Source: Rhodoblastus sp963748385
GTDB lineage: Bacteria; Pseudomonadota; Alphaproteobacteria; Rhizobiales; Beijerinckiaceae
Direction: 5' to 3'
Length of the DNA stretch: 64,000 bases
Assembly: GCA_963748385.1 (NCBI GenBank)
Contig: CAVVIQ010000001.1
Location: 186,001-250,000 of the forward strand
This document shows, piece after piece, positions 1-10,179 of the stretch (its first letter is position 1; each line of letters starts with the position of its first letter). A program made the position numbers and the translations under genes. The notes under the pieces were generated by a model, which searched no databases, had not been told where the DNA came from, and was given only the letters and a program-made list of their open reading frames with translations.

Positions 1-580
1 CGTATTTGCGCCGGTCAATCACGGGTACGGCGTCGCCGAGCTGGTCGGGCGCCAGCGCCCGCGGCAGTTGCGGCGTGACTTCCGCCGGCGCCGGCGATTT
101 CGGATCGCGTTTGCGCACCATGACCCAGCGCACATATTCCAGCACCGCGTCGCCATGCTGGTTGAAGCCACGCGAACGGACATAGACCACGCCGGTCTGG
201 CCGTTGGAATTCTCCTTGAGGCCGATGACCTCGGATGTCGCGGAAAGCGTGTCGCCGGGATAGACCGGAACCAGGAACCGGCAATCGGCATAGCCGAGAT
301 TGGCCACCGCGTTGAGCGAAATGTCCGGCACGGTCTTGCCGAAGACGATGTGGAACACCAGCAGGTCGTCCACCGGGCTTCTGGGATAGCCGATGGCATG
401 GGCGAAGGCGCTCGAGGACTGGACGGCGAACCGCCCGCCATAAAGCGCGGTATAGAGCGCGACATCGCCCGTGGTCACGGTGCGCGGCGTCGCATGAACG
501 ATCAGATGGCCGAGCTGGAAATCCTCGAAGAAATTGCCGGAATTGGTCTTGCTCATCTTGGCCCCGCGCCTTTCTGGCAT
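1..580 (-). CDS. mch: Mesaconyl-CoA hydratase (MaoC family), C-terminal end cut by window edge
   Basis: About 193 residues are present and read without interruption on the minus strand. The text NFFEDFQLG, HATPRTVTTGDVALY, GYPRSPVDDLLVFH and VPVYPGDTL is characteristic of the double hot-dog mesaconyl-CoA hydratase of the ethylmalonyl-CoA pathway, which hydrates mesaconyl-CoA to beta-methylmalyl-CoA during acetyl-CoA assimilation. The start at 580 is chosen because GGGGAG lies 5-6 bases upstream; a second ATG eight codons on (base 556, MSKTNSGNFF) is where many homologues begin but has a poorer ribosome site. The family is about 345 residues, so roughly 40% lies outside the window. Function is by family recognition; the enzyme was not compared by search. 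Confidence 0.85.
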   Translation of the reverse strand, partial: MPERRGAKMSKTNSGNFFEDFQLGHLIVHATPRTVTTGDVALYTALYGGRFAVQSSSAFAHAIGYPRSPVDDLLVFHIVFGKTVPDISLNAVANLGYADCRFLVPVYPGDTLSATSEVIGLKENSNGQTGVVYVRSRGFNQHGDAVLEYVRWVMVRKRDPKSPAPAEVTPQLPRALAPDQLGDAVPVIDRRKY

Positions 581-611
581 TTGCTCCCCGTTTAGGCCAT
601 GGCGCCGCGGC

Positions 612-641
612 TTGGCAATGCGCCCTTTGGCAATGCGCCCT
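612..641. repeat. Perfect 15-bp tandem duplication
   Basis: TTGGCAATGCGCCCT occurs twice back to back (612-626 and 627-641) in the short gap between the DUF167 stop and the hydratase start. It is non-coding and probably a slipped-strand duplication. Confidence 0.8.
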
Positions 642-646
642 ACAGC

Positions 647-982
647 CTACCGGGATTTCGCATCGTCGGGGAAAAGCGCGGCGAGGCGACGGGCCAGGGC
701 TTCGGGGTCGCCCTCGATGAAAAACGTCTTCTGGCGCGAAGTCGCCCCGGAGGCGAGGCCGATCCACGAGGCCGGAACCTTGAGCTGCTTGGCCAGCAGA
801 GCCGCCAGGGCGGCGTTGGCCTTGCCGTCTTCCGGCGCAGCCCGCACCCGCGCCTTCAGCACGCAGGCGCCGTCGTCGCGTATCTCGGGGCCGTCGAGAC
901 TTTCGCGGGACGATTTGGGCGTCAGCCGGACACGAAGCTCGATCCCGCCCGCGCGCGGCGCAAAGAAGCCGGGCGCGCTCAC
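647..982 (-). CDS. DUF167/YggU family protein
   Basis: A 111-residue protein with the DUF167 core: residues reading ELRVRLTPKSS near the start, then VLKARVRAAPEDGKANAALA and a C-terminal alpha-beta segment. DUF167 proteins are small cytoplasmic proteins of unknown function that often follow yggT. The start is taken as GTG at 982, which overlaps the TGA stop of the yggT gene, so the two are translationally coupled. Longer in-frame readings run into yggT and lack family similarity. No frameshift is seen here. Confidence 0.8.
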   Translation of the reverse strand: MSAPGFFAPRAGGIELRVRLTPKSSRESLDGPEIRDDGACVLKARVRAAPEDGKANAALAALLAKQLKVPASWIGLASGATSRQKTFFIEGDPEALARRLAALFPDDAKSR

Positions 983-1296
983 ATCGAGGACATGATCAGG
1001 ATCCGCGCCAGCTGGCCCAGCTCCATCTGGATGAAGGACAGCAGCAGCAGGAGCACGATCGGGGAAATATCCATGCCGCCGATCGGCGGCAGGAAGCGGC
1101 GGATCGGCCGCAGCGCCGGCTCGGTCAAGGCGTTGACGCCGTTCCACACCGAACGGACGAAATCGTTGCGGATGTTGATCACGTCGAAGGCGAGCAGCCA
1201 GGACATGACGGCCATGACGATGATGACCCACCAATAAAGATTGAGGGCGATATCGATGATCCGGAACACGGGAAGAAGAAAGGCTGCGGCGGACAT
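979..1296 (-). CDS. YggT family integral membrane protein
   Basis: A 105-residue protein with two hydrophobic segments (about residues 8-30 and 70-95) separated by a conserved loop reading LTEPALRPIRRFLPP and GGMDISPIVLLL, which is the YggT signature. Members are inner-membrane proteins linked to osmotic or division functions. The start at 1296 (MSAAAFLLPV) is preferred over a TTG-type extension because it begins right before the first membrane helix. It overlaps the downstream DUF167 gene and is likely co-transcribed with it. Confidence 0.85.
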   Translation of the reverse strand: MSAAAFLLPVFRIIDIALNLYWWVIIVMAVMSWLLAFDVINIRNDFVRSVWNGVNALTEPALRPIRRFLPPIGGMDISPIVLLLLLSFIQMELGQLARILIMSSM

Positions 1297-1393
1297 TGCG
1301 ACTCCAGGCCAAGGGCCGAACCGGCGGGCAAGCGGCCTTTTAGGCCTTTGCGAAGGCGGGAACAAGTTTTCCGGCGCGGCCCGCGCGTTCCGA

Positions 1394-1422
1394 TTGACAG
1401 GATCGCGCGCGAGCCCTAAACA
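1394..1422 (+). promoter_or_regulatory. Predicted promoter of tRNA-Ala
   Basis: TTGACA at 1394-1399, a 17-base spacer, then TAAACA at 1417-1422. The tRNA begins 14 bases further on, which is the expected position for a sigma-70 type promoter. Confidence 0.5.
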
Positions 1423-1435
1423 CCGGCGCCGGAGC

Positions 1436-2357
<922 letters not shown>

Positions 2358-3154
2358 TCAATTCACCGCCAGAATCGATTGACTGCTTCGAAACTGGCGA
2401 CGACCGGGCTGCCGGGTCGTCAAACGGAGATCGACGATGCGCTGCGCGGGGCGACGGCGTGCAAAGTCTTCCCTTGGCCGATGTCCAGCAGGATTTCGCA
2501 ACTGCGCTCGGAATAGGCGCGCCATGTCACGAGGTCCCCTCAAAGCGGTTGCGGCCGGCTTGGGAGAGCGTCGTTCGGGGGTATAAAGATGTATGAAGGG
2601 CGCCTTGATCAAAGAAAGCGCCTTGCGGCCGGGCTTAAAGTTCGAGTTCTTCTGCTGCTTCATAGGTGACGAGAACCATGATCCGGCGGTCGGCGCCGAA
2701 TTTCAGCGTGACTTCGACATCGACCGGCCAGCGCCTGACCTGGAGCACCTCGGTCTGCAAGACATTGCGCGCCGAGGTGCGCGCGCCGACCGCCCAGAGC
2801 AGCGCTTCTTCCTCTGCCGCCACGCCCTCTTCCGAGATGATATTGGATATCTGCGACAATGTGTTTTCCAGGCGATGGAAGACCGCGATCAGCCGGCGTC
2901 CTTCCTCGGTGATTTCGGCCCCGCCGCCGGAACGTCCGCCCGGCCGGGTGATGAAAGCCGGCGTTGGCAGAAGGTTGTTCACGGCGTTAACAGAATCCCA
3001 GGCCGTTTTGTAGCTGAAGCCCGTCGTCTTGGCCGCCTTGGCGATGCTGCCGAGTTCGGCCACTTTTTCGAGAAGCGCGATGCGGACTGCGGCCGACGAG
3101 GAATTGGCCTTCGCTGTGAAGGGCCAGAAGCGCGCTGATCTTATTGCAGGTCAT
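2358..3154 (-). CDS. modE: Molybdate-responsive regulator ModE (reading frame broken by several indels)
   Basis: The full ModE layout can be read by moving between frames. It starts MTCNKISALLALHSEGQFLVG at 3154, then RIALLEKVAELGSIAKAA with a winged-helix motif (KTAWDSVNAVNNLL, GGRSGGGAEITEEG). A first Mop domain (RTSARNVL to EELEL) follows, then KPGRKALSLIKAPFIHLY after a shift near 2635. A second Mop domain (GRNRFEGT, CEILLDIGQGKTLHAV, PGSPVVASF, ILAVN) ends at 2358. The 797-base span gives about 265 codons, the normal ModE length. At least five single-base shifts are needed (near 3088, 2635, 2535, 2440 and 2385). ModE binds molybdate and represses modABC. The stop-codon shift CTTTAA is explained by one extra T. 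I infer sequencing error rather than decay, because the protein text is conserved to the last residue. Confidence 0.75.
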
Positions 3155-3554
3155 GCCCCCTGAATAGCCCGCTTCGACCGGGAAGCAAAGGCTCTAATGC
3201 TGGCAAAGGACGTGGCCTTGAACCCGCTCGCTGTTCCGTCCAGTAGAGTGCTCCCGCTTCCAGATCGAAGCGCGGCGCTTGACCTCGTCGATGAGGCGGA
3301 GTCGTCGCCCGGCGCCAGCGCGTCGGACGAGGCGTCCACCGCGCGAATTTCATCTCCCGCCGCCAAAATCGCGCCTTGCGGCGGCTCTTTCACGGCCGCG
3401 CCGCCGAAACTCCTGCAGGTCCGGATTTCTGCCTCAACTTAGCCTCTTGGTCAGCTACGATGAGCCAGAAATCCTCCGTTCTCGATCAAAGCCAATTTGT
3501 CCCACTCGTGCTGACGCCGGACAATCCTCGATGATCGCCTTAGGCGCGTCGGGG
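3155..3554. other. Gap between modC and modE with no recognisable gene
   Basis: About 400 bases. On the minus strand an 80-codon open frame (3151-3393) ends in an ATGA overlap with the modE start, but its Ser/Ala-rich text matches no family I know. Because this region has many base errors a small broken gene cannot be ruled out. Nothing else is seen. Confidence 0.35.
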
Positions 3555-4679
3555 TCAAACTCCCTTGGCCTCGGCGCGACCGGCGTCGAGCGAGACCGAT
3601 TTGACCTGGGCAAAGACTTTCTGGCCCGGCGCGAAAGCCAGTTCCTCCCATGACTTTCGCGTCATGCGCGCCAGCAGGCGCGCTCCGTCGCCGTTCTCGC
3701 CGAGCGCGACCGCCGCCACGACCTCGACCGCGTCGAGCGGATTCATCGCCACAAGCCGCGCCGGCAGGACGTTCAGGATCGAACTTCGGCCCGGCGCCTC
3801 GCGCGCCAGGCTGACCGCGCTGGCGAGAATATGCACGCGCCGCGCCTACGCCGACGGAAGCGCGCCGGCGCCGGGGCGAGCATGCGGCCGCCGGCTACCG
3901 CGACGGCGATCAGCCCATAGGTCGCATCGACGGCCTCGACCACGCCTTTCAGGCTGACCGCCGCCTCGCGCGAACGAGCCAGAGGCGAGGCCGGGATCGC
4001 CCTGCACGATCGGCCAGCGCGCCGGCGCCGACGACGCGGCCCTGTTCGATCAGGACGATGTGATCGGCGAGGCGCTCGACCTCGGCGAGGTCGTGGCTGA
4101 TATAGAGGATGGGCATCGAGAAATGATCGCGCAGGCTTTCGATGAAGGGCAGGATTTCCGCCTTGGCGCCACGATCGAGCGCCGACGAGGGGCTCGTCCA
4201 TCAGCAACAATTTGGGCTGGGTGAGCAAGCGCGCGGCCAATGGCGACGCGCTGGCGCTCGCCGCCGGAGAGATGGCGCGGCGAGCGCTCGAGCAGCGCGC
4301 GCGAGGCCGAGCAGATCCAGGACCTCGTCGAAAGCGACGCGCGAGCGCTCGCGATGGCTTTTCCTTCGGCGCGCCGAACAGCAGATTTTTGCGCACCGAA
4401 AGATGTGGGAAAAGGCAAGCCTCCTGGAAGACATAGCCCAACGGCGCGTTTGTGAGGTCGGGACAAAAGTGCTATCAGGCGTTCTGCCAGACCTCTCCGA
4501 CGAACGACGAAAAACCGTCCGCGAACCGGTGCAGCCCGGCGATGCAGCGCAGGATCGTGGTCTTGCCGCAGCCCGAAGGCCCGAACAGCGCGGTGACGCC
4601 TTGCGCCGGCGCGCCGAAAGCGGCGTCGAGGGCGAATGTCGCCGAACGCGGCGCGAAAGCGGGCCTCGGATTGCGTCAT
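3555..4679 (-). CDS. modC: Molybdate ABC transporter ATP-binding protein ModC (frameshifted)
   Basis: It starts MTQSEARFRAAFGD at 4679, seven bases after the modB stop. Walker A reads FGPSGCGKTTILRCIAGLHR near 4575. It is followed by GYVFQEACLFPHLSVRKNLL, Walker B LLLMDEPL near 4200, and a C-terminal TOBE domain (ILNVLPARLVAM, GARLLARMTRKSWEELAFAPG, VFAQVKSVSLDA) ending at 3555. The segments lie in different frames, so several indels are present. The total span of about 375 codons is right for ModC. It powers high-affinity molybdate import and fits the nif accessory genes 5 kb away, whose nitrogenase needs molybdenum. Confidence 0.8.
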
Positions 4680-4685
4680 CGTCCG

Positions 4686-5381
4686 TCACCTGAGCCTCGC
4701 GAAAAGCTTTCCGCTGAAAATCATGGCGAGGATCACGACAAAAGCGAAGCCGACCATGCCGGCGGCGAGGAGATTGGCTTCGCGCCATTGCATGGTCTCG
4801 ACGATAATCGAAGATGGCGATCGACAGCACCCGGGTGCGGCCGGGGATGTTGCCGCCGATCATCAGCACGACGCCGAATTCGCCGACGGTATGGGCGAAG
4901 CCGAGCACCGCGCCGGACGAGGAAGCCGGGCCGAGCCAGCGGCAGGGCGACGGTGAAGAAAGCGCCGCCAGGGCGAGGCGCGCAGCGTGGCCGCGGCTTC
5001 GAGCGGCCGGTCGCCCATGGCCTCGAAAGGCGTTGCGGATCGGCTGCACCACGAAAGGCAGGCCGAATAGACGCACCGAGCCGATGACCAGGCCGGTGAA
5101 GGTGAAGGCCAGAGTGCGCGCGCCCAACAGGCTGGCGAGAGCCCCGCCGGGGCCGTCGGGCCCGAGCAGCGATGAGCAGATAGAAGCCGAGCACGGTGGG
5201 CGGCAGCACCATCGGCAAGCGCGACGACGGCCGCGACGACTTCCTTCCACCAGCGCCTGCGTGCGCGCCAGCCACCAAGCAAGCGGCGTCGCCGACGACC
5301 AGCAGCAGCGAGCGGTCGCGACGCTGGCCAGCGCCAAGCGTCAGGCGAACAGACGTCCCAGATGTTGCGGAGCGCGTCCAT
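4686..5381 (-). CDS. modB: Molybdate ABC transporter permease ModB (frameshifted)
   Basis: The start MDALRNIWDVCSPD (5381) and the end MIFSGKLFARLR (4686) are both readable, with PPTVLGFYLLI, the permease loop GAVLGFAHTVGEFGVVLMIGGNIPG and VLSIAIFDY between them in shifting frames. The EFGVV...GNIPG loop is the conserved ModB segment that contacts ModC. The 696-base span gives about 231 residues, normal for ModB. It sits 8 bases after modA and 6 before modC, so the three are one operon. Several single-base shifts occur; I treat them as likely sequence errors. Confidence 0.78.
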
Positions 5382-5389
5382 CGCTCGAT

Positions 5390-6149
5390 TCAGGGCAGAG
5401 CGTAGCCGTAGCGCTCGATGATCGCGCGCGCCTCCGGCCCGTGAAGGAAAGCGAGAAAGGCTTTGGCGGCCGCGTCATGCTCGCGCCGTTCTTCAGCAGC
5501 ACGGCGTCCTGGTGGATCGGCGCATAGAGATGAGCGTGCGGGACGACCCAGCGCGAGCCGCTCGTTCATTGCCGTCGAGCTGCGAGAGCGCGACGAAGCC
5601 GACCTCGGCGTTGCCGGTGTCCACGAACTGGAAAGCCTGGGTGATGCTGGTCCCCTGAACGATCTTGGGCTTCAAGCTTGTCATAGACGCCGAGCGTCTT
5701 CATGGTCTCGATCGCCGCGGTCCCATAGGGCGCGGCAGTCGGGATTGGCGATGGAAAGCTTGTTGAAAACGCGCCGCTTCTTGAGCGCTTCGTCGCCCTT
5801 GGTCACGTCGATCGACCTTGCTCCACAGCACGAGCTTGCCGACGGCGTAGGTGAAGCGGCTGCCGGCGACGCCAAAGCCATTCTGCGACCGCCATTCTTC
5901 GGCCGATCCTCGTCGGCCGACAAGGAAGATCTCGAACGGCGCGCCGTGGGTGATCTGGGTGTAAAGAACCCGCCGGAGGCGCCGAAGCTCAGGACGCGCA
6001 TCGTGCCCGGTCTTCTGCTTGAACAGCGCCGCGATTTCCTTGGCCGGCTCGGTGAAATTGGCGGCGACCGCGACCTGAACCTGCGCCGCTTCGGCGCGAA
6101 AAGCGATGAGCGACAACAGGCCGCCAACGACAAGCGCCTTCAATCTCAT
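5390..6149 (-). CDS. modA: Periplasmic molybdate-binding protein ModA (frameshifted)
   Basis: It begins MRLKALVVGGLLSLIAFRAEAA, a clear signal peptide, then AQVQVAVAANFTEPAKEIAALF, the ModA N-terminus. Later fragments FGASGGFF, YTQITHGAPFEIFLS, GSRFTYAVGKLVLWS and the C-terminus FLHGPEARAIIERYGYALP are in different frames. The span of about 253 codons equals a normal ModA. A strong site GGAGGATCCC precedes the ATG. It captures molybdate in the periplasm for ModBC. The stop is 8 bases before modB. Confidence 0.8.
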
Positions 6150-6187
6150 GGGATCCTCCGAAAAATCCTGCCCGATCAGGCCACAAG

Positions 6188-6238
<51 letters not shown>

Positions 6239-6244
6239 AAATGG

Positions 6245-7992
6245 TCAGAAGGTAAGCGCGCGCCGACCACCGGAGCCCAGTTGGTGTAATAATTGTAGCC
6301 TAGAGCGGTCAGTTTGCCCACGCTTGACACCGTGCCGCCGGCGACGCCGCCGTCGACCGCCGAAACCTCGAGACCGCCATAAACGTCGAAACGCTTGGTA
6401 AAGTGGTAATCGGCGTAAAGCGAGACCGCGTTCAGGTCGCCTGCGCATTGCGCGGCCTTGGCGTTCTGGGTCTTTGCAGTGATGCAGGTCAGATCCTGGG
6501 CGATCGTGCCGAACTGGTTCTGATTGACATAGTAATAGGCGCCAATCAGTTCGAGCCTGGAATTATAGGCATAGCGCACGCCAGCCCACACGGTCTGCAA
6601 GACCTTTGGATGCGCATAGAAATCGTTGTTGACCGAGCTCAATTGATATCCGCCCTGCTGGTTGGTGGCGCCGATGCCGACATTCTGGGACGGGTTTTGC
6701 AATTCGTCATGGACATATCCGGCAAAGAACTTGAACTGATTGTATGTATATTTTGCCGCGCCGCCAAAGCCCATATTGTCGGAAATCAGACCAGCCAACG
6801 TGTTAACATTGTAACCTGTCGACTTAACCGTGAGGCCCGTATTGTCGATAAAGACGCTACTTCCGGACAACTGCGTGAAGCTGAGCGGCGAATTGCCCCC
6901 CGCGATCACGACGGCGTCGTGATAGACGCCAAAGACCCCATCCAGTATCGAGCCCGCCAAGAGTTCCGCCGAGATTGAACTGATAGGCAGTGTTGTTCGT
7001 CGGATAGCAGATTTGCGGCGTGTCTTTGGGTTTGACGTCGGTTCCGATGTAATTGCAGCCGCCGCCGCCGTCGGCGAATTTATACATCGCGCCCAAATGA
7101 ACCGGGCTATAGCTCACGCGATATTTGAGCGAATTGTCCCAGCGCGCGTCTTCGGTCGCGCCAAGGCCCTGCACGAACTGGCCATTGAAGGCGATCGGCG
7201 AGAAGGAATAGGCCGCGCCGGTGGGATCGTAGCCGACGACCATATCGACCGAGAACGGGCGGTGGCGGCCGAAGGTCAGTTCTCCGAAAGTTGGGGACGA
7301 CAGACCGGCGTAAAGCTGGTCGTTGAAAGCCTGGCCGCCGCGTCCGCCGTCGCCCGAGAAGGAATAGGCGCTGCGCGGCAGGCCTGGTTGGAGACCAGGG
7401 TGCCCGGCATATTGGCGAGCTGGCCGGACTGGGGATTGATCCCGGTCGAGGCCATGAACACGCCGGCGAGACCCGGCAGAAGTTCCTCCTTGCCTTTCAC
7501 GCCCAGAGTGGTCTGGGCCAGGTTGTTCTGGGCGATGCCCCAAGTGGGCTTGTTGGTGAATTTGTTGATGAGGGATTTGCCCTCGTAGTTCATGCCGTTC
7601 TCCGGCAGGCCGTGGCTGACATAGCCGACGCCGGCGTCGATCGTGCCGAAGAGGGTGATTTCGTTCCAGGTCAGCGGCCCTTCGCCATTGAGGAGCGGGC
7701 CGGGAACGCTCGAAGCCTGCGCCATGAATGTCCCGGAGGGAGCCGGCGCGGCGGGGCTCGCCGGCTCCCTCGCCTCCCTTTTCTCGATGGCTTTTGGCCG
7801 GGCGGCCTGTTTGCGCTCGAGCCGGCTCATCCGCGCCGCGAGCGCGGCGTTCTGCTCTTTAAGCACCGCCGCCTGCGCCTTGAGCGCGGCGATTTCCTGA
7901 GCGTCGTCGGCCAAAGCAGGCGCCACAGCCATCGAGATCACGGAGGCCGCCGCCGCGGCCAACAAGGCTTTGTTGCGCATTCCATCCCCCAT
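6245..7992 (-). CDS. Outer-membrane porin with N-terminal coiled coil (frameshifted)
   Basis: A protein of about 580 residues. A signal peptide (KALLAAAAASVISMAVAPALA) is followed by a heptad-like coiled coil (EIAALKAQAAVLKEQNAALAA), then alternating beta-strand text (ITLFGTIDAGVGYVSHG, LTFGRHRPFSVDMVVGYDP, YRVSYSPVHLGAMYKF, KYTYNQFKFFAGYVHDEL, AVSLYADYHFTKRFDVYGG). It ends VVGARLTF with a terminal Phe, as outer-membrane proteins do. Frameshifts lie near 7385, 6950 and 6258. The start at 7992 has GGAG five bases upstream; MRNKAL at 7980 is an equally good alternative. It likely allows diffusion of small solutes. It was matched by architecture only. Confidence 0.8.
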
Positions 7993-8583
7993 TGCGGCTC
8001 CGCCCGACGATCTGCGGGACTCCATACATGCGGTAATTCGCTTACATTACGCATCGCATGTGTTTTACGTATAGCCGACTTGTTAGCAATGGGGGCGCGC
8101 CTCGTAAAGTCATTAAATTACGCAAATGCTACTCATGGTGCGTACTGTTTGTGCAAACAATCTGAATACAGGTGAAAGTTTCAGCATATCATTCGTCCAA
8201 TAAATTCTGCCCTGATTTTGTTGCGCAATGTAACACATTTGCCACATGAAATCGCCCAACGGCGTTTTTTAAGGGCGCTGAAGCCGATGGCCGGTCTTGC
8301 CGACAAAGCCCATCAAGCCGGCGATCATCGCAGCCTGAAGAGGCGCCAAACGCTCCCTGACGTCCACCGCCTTGACGGACGCGACCGCCCGCGCTGGGCG
8401 GCGCCAGAATTTATATTGGCCGCCCAAAATCACGTCGCTTTTCCGACAGAAATTGCGTCGATTCCGACACGATCGACGCCCCGCGCCCGCCAAATGTCAT
8501 GGGGCGCCAGCCCTTCCGACTGGCGCCGACCTTGCTGAGCTTCCCCGAAGCGTCAGCGCCGATCGAGGGCGCGAGGAGGTTTT
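7993..8583. other. Divergent intergenic region, partly AT-rich
   Basis: About 590 bases between the porin and the nif accessory genes. Bases 8040-8240 are clearly more AT-rich than the surroundings and should hold the porin promoter. They contain an inverted repeat TGTTTG-TG-CAAACA (8146-8159). A hairpin TGGGCGG/CCGCCCA spans 8395-8426. I found no TGT-N10-ACA NifA site and no GG-N10-GC sigma-54 promoter, and no convincing gene. Confidence 0.5.
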
Positions 8584-8908
8584 ATGAATTTTGAGATCAC
8601 GCCGAAAGCGGAACGATTTCATGCGCATGATGATTTTGGTCGACGGCGGCCCCGGCGCCGGCTTCGGCCTCGTCGTCAAGCCGGGCGGCTGTTCCGGCCT
8701 TTCCGCTGCGATGGATATCAAGGCGCAGCCGGAGCCCGGCGACGCCGTGGTCGAGCGCAACGGATTGCGTCTGTTCCTGCCGGCCGAAAGCCGGCTGCTG
8801 CTGGAAGGCGTCACCATCGATTTCGCGGACGGCGCGGGCCATTCGGGTCTGGTGTTCCGCGATCCCAAGGCGACGACCTGCTCCAGCCACACGCCGGCCT
8901 TCGGCTGA
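8584..8908 (+). CDS. Nif-associated HesB/IscA-like iron-sulfur protein (frameshifted)
   Basis: It starts MNFEITPKAERF after the strong site GAGGAGGTTTT. One extra T near 8618 shifts the frame, and the protein continues MRMMILVDGG, FGLVVKPGGCSGLSAAMDI, GDAVVERNGLRLFLPAESRLLL and VTIDFADG, the A-type iron-sulfur carrier fold, about 107 residues. The GGCSG cysteine is present. The usual C-terminal Cys-X-Cys pair is reduced to one Cys (ATTCSSH), so cluster binding may differ. It is the first of four close or overlapping genes typical of nif accessory clusters. Confidence 0.78.
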
Positions 8909-8920
8909 AAGACGCCACAG

Positions 8921-9193
8921 ATGGATTTTCCGCGTCTGCCGAAATTCGATGTCGGCCAGAAAGTGCGCGTCCTCGCCGACCTGCTCAACGACGGCTCCTT
9001 TGCCGACGCGCCGCCGAACGCGCTGCTCGCGCCCGCCGGCGCCATCGGCGAGATCGTCAAGGCGGGAATGATGGCCGAGACTGAGACCCCGATTTATGTG
9101 GTCGAGTTTGACCAATCGCGCGTGATCGGCTGCCTGGAGGAGGAGATCGCCGCGCTGGACGAGCGCAACCTCGCCGGCGTGATGAGAGACTGA
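8921..9193 (+). CDS. nifZ: NifZ family protein
   Basis: A 90-residue protein with the NifZ-domain pattern: FDVGQKVRVLADLLNDGSF, then GAIGEIVKAG and IYVVEFDQSRVIGCLEEEI. NifZ helps mature the MoFe protein P-cluster of nitrogenase. It is 12 bases after the HesB-like gene and 7 before the next, so they form an operon. The reading frame is intact. The assignment is by motif; nifHDK are not in the window. Confidence 0.8.
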   Translation: MDFPRLPKFDVGQKVRVLADLLNDGSFADAPPNALLAPAGAIGEIVKAGMMAETETPIYVVEFDQSRVIGCLEEEIAALDERNLAGVMRD

Positions 9194-9200
9194 GGCGACC

Positions 9201-9480
9201 ATGGCGATAACGAAACGCGATCTGATGGAGATCGACAGGATTTCTCGCCGACCCGCAGGCTGACGGCCAGGTTTTGTCGTTGTTGCGCCGGGCTTTGCCG
9301 CACCTCGCCTTCGCGCGCTGCGACGCCTCTGACATCGAGGATGAGCCCGGCAAGCTCACGCCGCGCTTCGACCTGCATTTTTTCGACAACAGCGATCATT
9401 GCATGAAGATCGTCGCGTCGGCCGAAACGGCGACGGGTGTGATTTTGGCGCAGCTGAGCAAACCCCGGACCGGCGCATGA
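9201..9480 (+). CDS. Small nif-associated protein, DUF6129-like (frameshifted)
   Basis: It starts MAITKRDLMEIDR. One extra A near 9239 shifts the frame, and it continues FLADPQADGQVLSLLRRALP, FARCDASDI and FFDNSDHCMKIVASAETATG, ending in LSKPRTGA, about 92 residues. The pattern of a short helical start followed by CDASD and DHC...TGVILA resembles a small protein of unknown function common in proteobacterial nif clusters (DUF6129, recalled from memory). Its stop overlaps the next start (ATGA). Confidence 0.6.
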
Positions 9481-9818
9481 CCATTGAGACTTTCGACCTG
9501 CCGCAAGTCTATGAACGGCATGTTTTCGCCTGTTTCACCCAGCGTCCGCCGGGCCATCCGCGCGGCTCCTGCGGCGCGGCCGGCGCGCAACCCCTGTGGG
9601 ATCGCCTGGGCCGGCGCGTCGAGGCGGAGGGCGCAGGGAAGATCGGCTTCACGCCGGCCGGCTGTCTCGGCTTCTGCTCTGCCGGGCCGCTGATGGTCAT
9701 CTATCCCGAGGGAGTTTGGTACGGGCTGAAGACGCCGGCGGACATAGACGAGATTTTCGACAGCCATCTGAAACAGGGCCGGCCCGTCGAGCGTCTGGTG
9801 ATGATCCTGACGCGGTGA
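9477..9818 (+). CDS. Thioredoxin-fold [2Fe-2S] ferredoxin
   Basis: A 113-residue protein with cysteines at 19, 32, 63 and 67, giving C-X12-C and C-X3-C, the ligand spacing of thioredoxin-like [2Fe-2S] ferredoxins. YERHVFACF, GSCGAAGA, GFTPAGCLGFCSAGPL and YPEGVWYG are the conserved segments. Proteins of this type occur in nif regions and may carry electrons or protect nitrogenase; the exact role here is inferred. The ATG overlaps the upstream stop, so it is the last gene of the operon, just before a terminator shared with the convergent mop gene. Confidence 0.85.
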   Translation: MTIETFDLPQVYERHVFACFTQRPPGHPRGSCGAAGAQPLWDRLGRRVEAEGAGKIGFTPAGCLGFCSAGPLMVIYPEGVWYGLKTPADIDEIFDSHLKQGRPVERLVMILTR

Positions 9819-9844
9819 AAAAACGCCCCGGAACGATCGGGGCG
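9818..9844 (-). terminator. Rho-independent terminator of mop
   Basis: Stem CGCCCCG/CGGGGCG (9824-9830 and 9838-9844) followed on the minus strand by six T (9823-9818). It lies between the convergent ferredoxin and mop genes. Confidence 0.8.
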
Positions 9845-9861
9845 ATTGCCGAACGCGCGAA

Positions 9862-10068
9862 TCAGCCGATGGCGACCATGACGTCGGAGGCCTTGACGAC
9901 GGCGTGAACCTCGCTGCCGACCTTCAGGCCGAGATCCTCAACCGCTTCATTGGTGATCGCGGCGGTGACGATCAGACCCTTGACGTCGATGCGCACATGG
10001 GCGGTGGTTACGCCTTTCTTGACCTCGACGACCTTGCCGGGCAGGACGTTGCGGGCGGAGAGTTTCAT
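9862..10068 (-). CDS. mop: Molbindin (Mop), single TOBE domain
   Basis: A 68-residue protein: MKLSARNVLPGKVVEVKKG, VTAAITNEAVEDLGL and AVVKASDVMVAIG. This is one complete Mop/TOBE domain, which binds molybdate oxyanions as a hexamer in the cytoplasm. The start at 10068 fits the family; the longer in-frame reading adds eleven residues without similarity. Together with modABC-modE it points to a molybdenum supply for the nitrogenase whose accessory genes lie next to it. Confidence 0.88.
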   Translation of the reverse strand: MKLSARNVLPGKVVEVKKGVTTAHVRIDVKGLIVTAAITNEAVEDLGLKVGSEVHAVVKASDVMVAIG

Positions 10069-10179
10069 GATCCTTGCTCCCTTTGGCTGCGGCCAATTCA
10101 AAATTTAGCCGCCGCAGGCTAGGCCCTACGCAACGCCTCCGGCAAGATCAAATAACAGGCGGAAAGCGGCGCCAACCCG

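Noticed and set aside
3151..3393. 80-codon minus-strand frame ending in an ATGA overlap with modE
   Set aside because: The overlap is suggestive, but the Ser/Ala text resembles no known protein and the area is error-rich; kept only as a note in the gap description.
8146..8159. TGTTTG-TG-CAAACA as a NifA activator site
   Set aside because: The known NifA site is TGT-N10-ACA; here the spacing is N8, and no -24/-12 promoter is near.
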